This document shows, piece by piece, positions 1 to 9,038 of a stretch of 64,000 nucleotides of DNA. The stretch is from Krasilnikovozyma curviuscula. Its lineage: Eukaryota; Basidiomycota; Tremellomycetes; Cystofilobasidiales; Mrakiaceae. The notes beneath the pieces are model-generated. The model was not told the origin of the DNA, ran no database searches, and saw only the letters and a program-made list of their open reading frames with translations. The stretch covers positions 62,001 through 126,000 of the forward strand of contig MVAQ01000001.1 of NCBI GenBank assembly GCA_014825775.1, read 5' to 3'. Within the stretch, counting starts at the first letter, position 1. Every line of letters begins with the position of its first letter. The position numbers were made by a program, and so were the translations under genes.

Positions 1-962
1 AACCAACCCTCCCTAATTCGAACGTCCTTGAGCTGGAAACCACATCTGACCTCTGTACCCTTCAGAACATTTGCAGAAGCCCAATGGCAGAAGCAGTCCT
101 CATTCATGAGAGTAAGAAGAGGAAGCTAGACTTCACAGTAGAAGTTGACTCTGCTGGCACTGGTGAGACACCTCGTTTTGCGTTTCGTTCGCAACGAGGG
201 CGGGGAGCTGATTTGGAAGGCTCGATGGTCTTGAACAGGTGCATATCACGTTGGAGAAGAAGCTGATGATCGTACAATAGAAGTCTGTAGAAGGGTGAGC
301 TGGCTCAAGATGGTTACTCGTGTTGCTCTTGTCGCTCTACTTACGTTGCGTTGCACCTATTATTCTTCAGAAAGGAGTTCCTATCTCATGTCGGGCCAGG
401 AAAGTTCAGATTCCAGACTTTGACAAGTTCGATTACATCTTTGCGATGGACTCCCAAAACTTGTAAGTGAAAACTCTGGCTCTGCTGTGTCCTACTTTCG
501 CCCAGTCCCTTGACGACTCAAATATAACGACCACTTTATTTCGTTCTCTTAGATCAAATTTGGAACGACTGAAACCAAAAGGATCAAAAGCGAAAGGCTA
601 GTCAGACCGGTACTCAGCTGTCAGATGGAGAAGCGCAACTGTCTGACTCTTAGTCTTTCTCGTTTGTAGACTCAACCTCTTCTCATATCTCTCGGATAAA
701 AAGGCCATATCAGACCCATGTAAGTATCATTTCCCTGGGCGTTATGCGCTCGGCCTTCAGTATAACTCGGCGGATGATATACGGAAGAGGAGCGCAACGT
801 ACTTGTCTACGGAAGAAACTGGGGTTTGAATCCCTTTCACTGATGTTATCCACTCGTTTTGTAACTTCAGACTATGGCGGAGATGCTGGATTCGAACGAG
901 CGTATCAGCAGTGTGTCAAATACTCTCGCGACGTGTTGGACATGATGGAAAAGGGAGAATAG
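1..962 (+). CDS. LTP1: Low-molecular-weight protein tyrosine phosphatase, 5' partial
   Basis: Cytosolic acid phosphatase of the low-molecular-weight PTP family, which removes phosphate from phosphotyrosine. The first coding exon in the window starts at 66 after a CAG acceptor and reads NICRSPMAEAV, the second half of the P-loop; the catalytic Cys lies on an exon beyond the left edge. Exons I read are 66-162, 239-294, 371-462, 553-596 and 871-962, plus a segment ending at 719. They give DSAGTGAYHVGEEADDRT, then ISCRARKVQIPDFDKF, then the family end motif DPYYGGDAGFE, which holds the catalytic Asp. The stop is TAG at 960-962. The junction after 596 has no clean GT-AG solution: the frame meets TAG at once, and a GC-AG intron 597-653 is the only reading I found that keeps it open. 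Family identity is secure; that one junction is not. Confidence 0.88.
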
Positions 963-1289
963 AGAAGTGGTGGATGCCTCTTTGGAATAATTTAGAACTA
1001 CTCAGCTTCCAGATGGAGAGATTGGTCTCATACAGGCGAATACTGGTACTGCAGCGCATCGTGCGTTTCGCATCCAATCCCATTGCGCCAATCTTGAACA
1101 TCTTCAATTTTAGAACTGATACTCACGGATAGCCAAGATATGGACTTGAACCACTTCCAAAAAGTACTTGCAGCACATTTTTGTAGTTGAAAGTCCCCCT
1201 GTGGAAAAAGTCGTTCCTTTCCTTGCGTGGGAATTTCAGCGGAGGTACGCAATTCGTTGACCACGACCCGTCTCTCCAACTCCATCACC
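963..1289. other. Intergenic region between LTP1 and COX17
   Basis: This stretch should hold the LTP1 3' end and the COX17 promoter. Short open frames on both strands here have no recognisable family motifs, and I see no RNA gene. Confidence 0.5.
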
Positions 1290-1656
1290 ATGTCCCTCAT
1301 TTCCACTCCAGCATCGACGCCAATCACCACTACTAGTCAATTGTCAGCTAAAGATGCTTCCAACCCAGCCTTGAATCCTCTCAACCCAAAAGGACTCAAG
1401 CCGTGAGTATTTCTACCGTCTTCTCAGCTCAGCTTGAATGTTTCTAGTTGCTCTTTTTGCTTGCTTGCTGAGAGACGTTTTGGACTGACATTCACTGTTC
1501 CTTCGTTTGTCCGTTTGTTTTTCTAGGTGCTGTGCCTGTCCGGAGACGAAATCCCTGAGGGACGACTGCTTCCTCAAGTACAACAACGAGGACGATTGCA
1601 AGGCCTTCATGGAACAGCACAAAGCTTGTATGAAGGGTTATGGATTCCCAGTGTAA
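1290..1656 (+). CDS. COX17: Cytochrome c oxidase copper chaperone Cox17
   Basis: Small CHCH protein of the mitochondrial intermembrane space that hands copper to Sco1 and Cox11 for cytochrome c oxidase assembly. Two exons, 1290-1402 and 1527-1656, are joined at a phase-2 junction that rebuilds the Pro before the copper-binding pair. The product has about 80 residues. Its N-terminal half is a Ser/Thr-rich, poorly conserved leader; its C-terminal half carries KPCCACPETKSLRDDC, then the second CX9C arm (DDCKAFMEQHKAC). The two adjacent Cys bind Cu(I), and the twin CX9C Cys form the disulfide-bonded hairpin. The start is the ATG that gives a continuous frame to the junction. Its 3' end faces SYS1. 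Confidence 0.95.
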
Positions 1657-1889
1657 ATCAGCCAGAGACTGAGGATACAGCTAGGGAGTTGCGAGCAAAA
1701 ATGACTTGGTTAGGCGCCTTTGTCAGCACAATTGCACGGTCGGAGAGGAGTAGAAGTCGAGAGAGTACAAAAGGCAACACCATTCTTGTATCTATTTGCT
1801 TGTAAACTAAAAGACTTTCTTTTTGAAGCTGGCAAGTGAGAGAGAGCGCTGTTGTTCTCCCAAGGAATCTATAGCATGCGAAACTACGG

Positions 1890-2868
1890 TCATCGATCAT
1901 CTTCTCCAGCAAGTTCACCCATTTCCAGTTCATTCAGTAGCTCGTCATGTTCCGCATACCCTGATACCCCAATGTTGTCATGCCTACTGCTGTTCTCGCG
2001 GTTCGCGCTCTCGTCCCAACCAGTCGTGCTCAAACCCTCTCGCATTTCTCTCCCGACACAGATCTGTTCGGTGACGACGACAACAGAGATAGTTGACGCT
2101 GCCATGACGACCCAGAAGAAAAAGGATGCTGGTATTGAGTGCGAGTAGTAGATTGTGAGGATTATGTGAATTCCTGTGAAGGTGAGGGTGTGGTCTAAGA
2201 TGTGGGTTGGCCGACGGACCACTTGGTACAAGAAAAGTACACTATTAAGAAGAAGTGATTCATAATCACTCAGAAACTGTCTCTTCTTTCAGCCAAGAAA
2301 GACGACGTAAGACTCACTCAACAGCAGAAGCGACCATCCAGGCTCCAGTAATCAACCAACTCCTTAACGGGTCCATCTCACCATTCCAAATCTCCATCAT
2401 TCCCTCAACAACACCTGCTCCAGCGGTCGTGCTTGTACTGCCCGCGGTCGTAGCGACCAGCTTCCCACCACTCCACGCACCGAGCCATTCTTCATTCGGG
2501 ATGACATGGATGCCGGCGATTTCTTTCCAGTCCATGATAATTCCTACTGTCGAGGAACCGCCTTCGTAGGAGACTAGCGAAGGTAGGGCGAAGTAGGTGA
2601 GGAGAGTTGGGATGAGGAGAGATAGGGTGAGGTAGTGGAGCGTTTGTAAAGAGATTATCTGAAGCACAACAGAAAGGCTGTATCAGCACTAAGAGCGAAA
2701 AGACGTTTGATCCAGCCTGATATCCAATCGTACCTGGCAGATGATTCTGTTTTCAAGAGGTTTCAAGAGAGGCAGAAAAGAACAGCGTCAGTTTCGTACG
2801 ATTCTGCATTTCCAACTCATTCCTACTCACAGCAATGGATCCCATCCTTGAAGCCTGATCTTGGACAT
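1890..2868 (-). CDS. SYS1: Golgi integral membrane protein Sys1
   Basis: Four-pass Golgi membrane protein that recruits the Arl3/ARFRP1 GTPase to the trans-Golgi. Three exons on the minus strand: 2868-2831, 2677-2318 and 2241-1890, about 249 residues. The N-terminus begins MSKIRLQGWDPLL, the family start motif, and continues through IISLQTLHYLTLSLL (TM1). Exon 3 carries VVRRPTHILDHTLTF and FFFWVVMAASTISVVV (last TM), followed by EQICVGREMREG and an acidic tail. I chose the ATG at 2868 because its frame gives the conserved WDP; a longer open frame from 2980 is in another frame. A low-complexity Gly/Thr/Ala insert of about 30 residues sits in the first lumenal loop. Confidence 0.93.
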
Positions 2869-3141
2869 TGCTTCTAGGTCCAAAGGACGGCCCCAGGTAG
2901 AGCTGGTTCTCTACTGAAAGTGCTCTATTGAGATTTTGTAGTTGCCGGGCAAACTCATCGTGGGGTCTGGCTCTCGCCATGATGTGTTTTCGTCAGATTT
3001 CTATCTATTTCTAGTATTTGGTGGACATCTTTGCTGAAGATAGGAAATCCTTAAAACAAAGGGATCGTGATTGAAATACAGACTAGGTACATCTAGTAAC
3101 ATTCGACATCTAGCGCACATGCAGCCATGAAGACACTTCTT

Positions 3142-4303
3142 CTAATCGCTGATCATAGAAAACGGCATCGCTGATGCAACATCGTTAGGATCAATAACGT
3201 CCCAGTTTGGATATGTGTTCAGAATATTCTGGGAAAGCAAGGTTTCGCAAGTGTCAGCGAAAAAATCCCAGCGACAAGTAAAGGGCTGCGAGATGCAGCT
3301 CACAGAAGGCGCTAGTTGAGGATAGCTCTCGACAATCGACTGGAGCACTAGCTTGTTCAAAATATCATATCCTTCATCCGAGAGGTGAAGTCCATCATCA
3401 AGCAGACCGTCAAGGTCCTCGTGTTCCATCGCGCTCCAGATGTCAACGACTGGATAGTGTAGTTCTTCTCCAAGACTCTTGATGGCATCGACATATTTCT
3501 TTGTGTTTTCTACTGATCTATCTTGGACTTGAGCCTAATCGACGGAAAGTGTACGCCAGGTCAGTGACACCTATGGTTCGATGGCAGCGCTGACTGGCAA
3601 CTGCTCACTTGTTTAAACACCCTCCACTTTTCAGGAAGGACACAAGGCGGAGTAATGAGCAGCTTGGGTCTGGATTAGGAATCTCTTGGTCAGCGTAAGG
3701 AATGGGCAAGTAAGATCGGTCGCGTCCACTTACATTTCAGCAGGCAACGTAGCCAGAATACCTCTCATATTTTGTAAGAAGTCCGGTAAAGGAATCTGCA
3801 ACTGAAAAGATCAGTAAAGCTCTTTTCTAGAGAAAGCAATGGGAAATCATCTCACCTTCTCCCTCGAATAGAGCCTTGGTTCTCCACCCACAGGCTCAGG
3901 GCGTGGCAGCCCATTGAGAAAGACTGAGTCATTAGTACCTAGCCAGAGTACCATCAGAGCAACTTTGGGTTTCCCTGGTGCAGTTGCATGGGAGAAGATG
4001 TTCCGTGCCAGAGGCTGTAAATGGTAGTGAGGGCAGGTGAGTGATCTGCGTCTTCACTCGATTGAGAAGCTGTTCGTACCAAATATTGCTTCGTGTTCCA
4101 ACCTCCGAAGCCTCTGTTAATGACATCTACAATGTAGTGTAGGTTAGACAAGCAAAATCACCGCATCAAGCTTCGCTGAGCTCACCTAGCTTTCTTACAT
4201 ACTGAGCGGTCAGAAATGTCGTGAGCCCTCCAGGACTCGTAGAGAATTCCGTAAGAGAGTCCCCAATCAGCACAATTGCATCTTGAGTCGAAGCTATACT
4301 CAT
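3142..4303 (-). CDS. IAH1: SGNH/GDSL esterase, IAH1-like (tandem copy A)
   Basis: SGNH-hydrolase of the isoamyl-acetate-hydrolysing esterase family, expected to cleave short-chain esters. All four blocks are visible: GDSLTEF (Ser nucleophile) about residue 17, INRGFGGWNT (Gly), WLGTNDS (Asn) and DDGLHLSDEGYD (Asp/His). The ATG at 4303 gives MSIASTQDAIVLIGDSL. The gene has about six short introns; its neighbour upstream (copy B) has the same exon layout. The last intron, 3303-3229, is 75 nt and has no in-frame stop, so unspliced RNA would still encode a longer protein. The C-terminus NTYPNWDVIDPNDV matches copy B, which supports splicing. The two copies are close paralogues. The exact substrate cannot be told from sequence. 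Confidence 0.9.
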
Positions 4304-4542
4304 GATGGGAGTGACTTGAATAGCAAAGCTGACGTTGGAGGGAAACGAGCACGGCGGCGGCAGTCTATGCCTTCACCTCCGGCGCGCAACCGGGTAGGTG
4401 AGATGAATGTCGCATTATTCTTGCCAAAAGCAGGTTTTTTTTTTAAAAGTATTCTTAGATAATAGGATGGATGGGCAGTGCGATTGTGTCGACCTTCAGC
4501 CCATCCTACCCCATATTGCTTCATCTGGCTAGTGGCCACTAT

Positions 4543-5719
4543 CTAGAAAGGCATGGAAGCCAAAACTTCCTTAGGATCGATCTGATCCCAAGCTGGGTAG
4601 GTGTTGGAGATTTTCTGAAGTTTTGCGTAGAGGACGAGAACGATGAGTTAGAGCTCAGGTCAGATGTCGAAGGTCGCAACAATACCTGACACTCACGTAT
4701 GGTGATAGCTCAGGATAGCTCTTGATGATCTCCGCCAAAAGCAGTTTGTTAAGAATATCGTATCCTGCATCCGTGAGGTGCAGACCGTCATGCAATAAGC
4801 TGTCGGGGTCGCTGTGCTGCTCCAAGGGCGTGAACATGTCAACGACAGGGATCGAGAGCTCGCGGCCGACACCCTTGACAGCTTCACCGTACGTCTTGGT
4901 ATTTTCTACTGTTCTGTCTGGAATCTTGGCCTGCGATATCTTAAGGTCAGATTGAGAGCATGATGAGGGTAAGTGTTTGTTACTTACACCTCTATTGAGT
5001 CTCCACTTTTCTGGAAGGATATAGGGTGGTGTGATGAGAATTTTTGGTCTGAAATATCCATCGGGTAGAGTCAGTAATGAGTGGGTGGGAGTTCTCGGTC
5101 ATTCATCTACACACGTTTCAGCGGGTAGGGTCGCCAGTATTGCCTTGAGATTATCGACGTATTCAGGCAAAGGAACCTGTTGCCAAGGAGGGTCATACTA
5201 CTCGAGGTCAACATTGATACCGAAGCTGTGAAGAATGTGTACGAGTGCTTTACCTTCTGTCTTGGGAATAGCTCTGGCTGATCATCAGCTGGAGGAGGGT
5301 GCTCTCCGTCGCTCACTACAGCATCGTTAGCACCAAGCCACAGCACCAGCAGTGAAACAGGAGGTCGGCCTGTGGAGATGTCGTGGGAGAGGATGTTTTT
5401 AGCGAGAGGCTGCAAACGAAAGGAGGAAGAGGTCAGAGGTGTTGTTTCAACTGCGAAGTTCTTGAGGGACAATCTTACGAGTGTGAATCTGGTGTTCCAG
5501 CCTGAGAAGCCTCTGTTGATAATATCTAGAGGAGTAACGAGAGTTTGTCTAAGTCTCTCTATACTCAAAGGATGACTCTGCTGGCTCTCCACCTGACATA
5601 CCGAGCTTCCTGATATAAGTCGACGTGAGAAAGGTAGTTAAACCACCGGGAGAAACGCTGAACTCTGTCAGACTGTCTCCCAAGAGTACAATGGATCCCT
5701 GAGTAGGCTTGATACTCAT
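4543..5719 (-). CDS. IAH1: SGNH/GDSL esterase, IAH1-like (tandem copy B)
   Basis: Paralogue of the gene directly downstream, same strand, 239 bp away. The ATG at 5719 gives MSIKPTQGSIVLLGDSLTEF, aligned with the start of copy A; an in-frame ATG at 5761 would add 14 residues with no counterpart in copy A. The SGNH blocks are GDSLTEF, INRGFSGWNT, WLGANDA and HDGLHLTDAGYD. The final exon is reached by a frame-changing intron and ends NTYPAWDQIDPKEVLASMPF, clearly the partner of the copy A end. Intron positions match copy A throughout, so the duplication copied the genomic locus and not an mRNA. Likely a cytosolic short-chain ester hydrolase; the division of labour between the copies is unknown. 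Confidence 0.9.
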
Positions 5720-6066
5720 TTTTGGAAACCTATTGAAAGATCGATGGACATCGACTGACAAAAGGACATTTGTGGCTGATTCCCTCTGGCAGTGGGGTGG
5801 CCCGGCAAGTTGGATGATACAAAACTACAAATAATGTGGTCTATCCAGCTTAGTCTATTTCGTCGTCTCATCAGCAGCCAACTCTCATCGTCGCTTTCAT
5901 CATCGTCATCGCCGTAATCGCTAGTCATTTGTTCCAAGAATCCTTCCTCTTAAGCAGGAGTTCTAATCAGACACAATTTGTTAACATCTGGGCAGTGGTT
6001 TCTTCGAATTCCCCGTTTAAAAGCCAGCAAGGCTATAGAAGCACTTCACGAAGTATATCTGGAAAC

Positions 6067-6946
6067 TCACCTCTTCAATAAAAGCTCGTCAGGTCCAAAG
6101 CTCATAGGAAGCAATTCACCGAGAGTCATCTTGACACAGAACTCTTTGTCCTCGAAGGTGCCAGCTTTATAGAGAGAGGAAACCATGTATATGGGAGTAT
6201 CTAGGGTACAGAATTCCCTGATAAACTGTCGGCAGATACCGCATGGAGATACAGCTTCGAAATTCGTAAACAGAAGTATTTAGTCATGTTGAACAGAATC
6301 AGTGCCTTGATTATGGATGTCGGCTCACCAGGAGAGGGAACGTCGGCAGATACTGCAATCGCGACAAAATTCTTGATACCAGAACTCTAAAAATGGCAGA
6401 AACGATAATAGAATGCCAAATCAATAGATCAGTTTCCACAACTAATGGGCTATCGGAGGTAGAACATACAACAGCCTTGACGAGAGCAGTTCGTTCAGCG
6501 CATATGGTACCACCTAAAGAATATGCTTTTCAGCTCAAACTAAGCTTGAACGCTGACAGCAGTTGCTACATACCATAGGACGCATTTTCGATGTTGGCTA
6601 TACATCACGCAATCCAAAGTCAGCTCTGTGCCTCTCACGTGCTTTATTAGATCTGCTTGTTGTAACTGACCTCCCATAATGATTTCGCCTGGAAGTGATA
6701 CGAACCTCGTCAGTTATTGGTAAATAACAGAAACTAGCTCAGAAGTAATACTCACCTTTATCCGTCAAAAGAGCAGCACCCACTCTGAACTTGGAGTAAG
6801 GAGAGTACGATCCTTCTCTGGCTGAGAAACCGGAGGAGTAACTGAAATTCATCATTGAAATCTTCCTGCCTACAAATGTATCCAAACGCACCTTTGAGAG
6901 CAGCAGCGATCAGGGTTTCGATTTGTTCACCAGAAAGAACAGACAT
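6067..6946 (-). CDS. CDD1: Cytidine deaminase
   Basis: Homotetrameric zinc enzyme of pyrimidine salvage converting cytidine or deoxycytidine to uridine or deoxyuridine. The ATG at 6946 opens MSVLSGEQIETLIAAALK; later exons give SYSPYSKFRVGAALLTD, then ICAERTALVKAV with the first zinc Cys and catalytic Glu, then SPCGICRQFIREF with the PCxxC zinc pair. The last coding exon ends PMSFGPDELLLKR followed by TGA at 6069-6067. Length is normal for the family. The stop lies inside a perfect donor-like AGGTGAGT, so a spliced longer end is possible but unproved. The start codon lies 99 bp from that of divergent PEX7. Confidence 0.92.
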
Positions 6947-7045
6947 TGTAAACTGTTTGATAGTTTGACAAATACCCTTGCTTGGATCTCAAAGACGCCT
7001 CTCCAGTTTCGAGACGATATCAAGCCTACCTTCCTTCCCTCAAAA
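6947..7045. promoter_or_regulatory. Compact divergent promoter CDD1 / PEX7
   Basis: Only 99 bp separate the two divergent start codons, so both promoters and both 5' UTRs must share or overlap this interval. I see no clear TATA box. Confidence 0.6.
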
Positions 7046-8634
7046 ATGAATTTGCAGCATCAACCTATAGCGGGACCATCCCAGAGGCTTCTCACACCTT
7101 CCCTGGCTTCATCAGCAATAGCATTCTCACCGTTTGAACCCAAGTAAGGCAACGAATTTTCTCCACCGCCTTTCGGCGACATTGAAGAAGCAATAGACGA
7201 TCCGAGCTGAAGGTTGTCTTCCCTTTTCATCTGATCAGTCTGCTGGCTTTTGCGGCGAATGCTAACTTTGGCCTCTCGGGTAAAGGGAAGGCGGTTGCTG
7301 TGTCGTTTGACCCGTCGTTGACGCAGCCGATGAGAATCGTTCGAGCGTGAGTCGCCAGTTGAAGTCTTGAGTTGGTCTTGGATTCAAGTCTATCGTTGTT
7401 CGTTTAGGTTCGACACGTTGGATGGTGTGTTTGATATAGCTTTCTCAGAAGCTAGCAGAAGTCAACTCGTTTCTGTGCAAGGAGACGGTAAGGTCCATCT
7501 GTGGGACCTGTCGAATCCAGAAGTAAGCTTGTGGATCGTAACTTTTCCTCAAGAACATTGCTCATGATTTCAACCTCACAGGCTGAACCGATACGGTCAT
7601 GGCATGAGCATACTCGAGAAACGATGTGCGTCGATTGGAGTAACACCCAGAAAGATACTTTCTGTACCTCATCTTGGGATGGATCTATCAAGCTGGTAGG
7701 TCAGAACCACATCCAACCGCTAATCTAGCGCCTAAACCACTTCCTTAACCTCTCTTAGTGGACGCCTGCTCGCCAACTCTCAATTCTCACTATCCTTCCT
7801 CCCAATCACGACCCACAGCAGCCAGAATGTATCTATAAGGCGCTTTTCTCACCCTCAGTGCCAAACCAACTTCTATCAATATCCTCAACTGGCCTTGGCA
7901 GACTGTATGATCTACGTTCTAACTCGCCTCAGGTACCCGCTGTCACGTTCAAAGCTTCACCCGGGGGTACAGAGGTTCTTTGCGCTGACTGGGCGAAGTA
8001 TGTCAGCCATCACGTCGTGAGTTCCGTTTCTATCCTTCATATTAGGCAATGGAGACATTAAACATATCTGATCCTGCTTATCCCGTGACAGGCCATCGGA
8101 GGCGTTGATCGCACGGTCGCCGTCTACGATATCAGGTTCGCTGCTCAGGGTCGGCCGCCGGTCGATATGATGTTAGGATCTCAAAAAGCCGTCAGAACTG
8201 TGCAGTGGGATCCTTACAGACGCGATCGAATTGCTGCGGGAGGTGAGTCTTCGATGCCTCTCTCCAGGGGCATTCTCCCCCATCTTGGAAAGGTACTAAG
8301 AGCCTTCTTTCATTTCTTCACAATGTCTTGAAAAGGATATGATATGACCACTAGAATGTGAGTGTCTCGACCTTTCTTGTAATCGCACCACACCTGGCCA
8401 TATTGACAGTTCCCACTCTATTCCCTCGTTGCCCTCGCCCTCGCTGTCCTCGGCTATAGTTGGGAAAGCTCTCTGGGGCAGAACGAGGTTGCACCACAAC
8501 CAGCACGTCAAGTCCATGTGGACCACAGCCATACGGAATTTGTGACGGGCGTCGCATGGAGTATTTTTGAACGCGGATTGATTGGGACCGTCGGCTGGGA
8601 TGGGGGTGTGAGGTTGTGGAGAGGTCCTACTTGA
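7046..8634 (+). CDS. PEX7: Peroxisomal PTS2 receptor Pex7 (WD40)
   Basis: WD40 propeller that binds PTS2-type signals and carries cargo to the peroxisome. Exons: 7046-7143, 7239-7346, 7408-7522, 7582-7695, 7759-8016, 8092-8242, 8336-8357 and 8460-8634. Family landmarks are AFAANANFGLSGKG near the start, DGVFDIAFSE, WHEHTRETMCVDWSNTQKD, SSWDGSIKLW, YDMTTRIW and DHSHTEFVTGVAWSIFERG, ending in a last blade with GWDGGVRLWRG. The final intron uses the TATAG acceptor at 8458-8459; an earlier CAG acceptor would give a stop after 16 codons. The start at 7046 gives SQRLLTPSLASSAIAFSPFEP, the usual N-terminus. Confidence 0.93.
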
Positions 8635-9038
8635 CGAGGACTCTGGTGAAGAGACAAAGGAAAACATTGATAGTATTCTTCAGCTAGACAATGGCTTGAA
8701 TACTATTTTTTGCTGAAGAGCGTCTTGTTGTTTGAGCTTCGATACACGAAAGTGGTTGGTAAATAGCCACAGAGGTCTTTGCAACACATTTGAGGGTGTT
8801 CATATTTATTCCTACGGTAATTAAAGATCTTCTGATGTCTATCGTTGGCGGTGCTTGATGCCCCAGAGCAGAGGAATTCTTCGATTGTTTTGGTGTTCTA
8901 TTTCGATGGATGAGTGAGGCAAAAAATAGCACACCGGTTTTTTCAGTGACTTCACACTGCTCCCAGTGAGCAACCACCCAAACCCCAACACCTCAACCAC
9001 CCCTACAGCATTACCTTACCCAGTAGAAGCAGCCAGTA
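8635..9038. other. Intergenic region PEX7 to MADS-box gene
   Basis: This 404-bp stretch should contain the PEX7 3' end and the MADS gene promoter. A 97-codon minus-strand frame (8684-8977) has no recognisable family and looks like chance. A C/A-rich run precedes the MADS start codon. Confidence 0.5.

Noticed and set aside
720..870. tRNA-like B box (GGTTTGAATCC) in the last LTP1 intron
   Set aside because: The T-arm stem pairs only three or four bases, no matching acceptor stem exists around it, and the distance to the A-box-like stretch is too great.
2753..2980. Minus-strand frame starting MARARPHDEF as the N-terminus of SYS1
   Set aside because: It is in a different frame from the conserved GWDPLL start; the ATG at 2868 gives the family N-terminus. 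It may be only an upstream ORF.
3142..5719. One esterase gene with a long repeat
   Set aside because: Each copy has its own ATG, full SGNH set and stop, with 239 bp between them, so these are two genes.
5716..5937. Acidic minus-strand ORF as a separate gene
   Set aside because: No splice or start evidence and no family; it overlaps the first codons of esterase copy B and lies downstream of CDD1, so it is more likely UTR.
6923..7045. In-frame ATG at 6923 as the PEX7 start
   Set aside because: It lies inside the opposite CDD1 start region and would add residues that do not match the Pex7 N-terminus; 7046 fits better.
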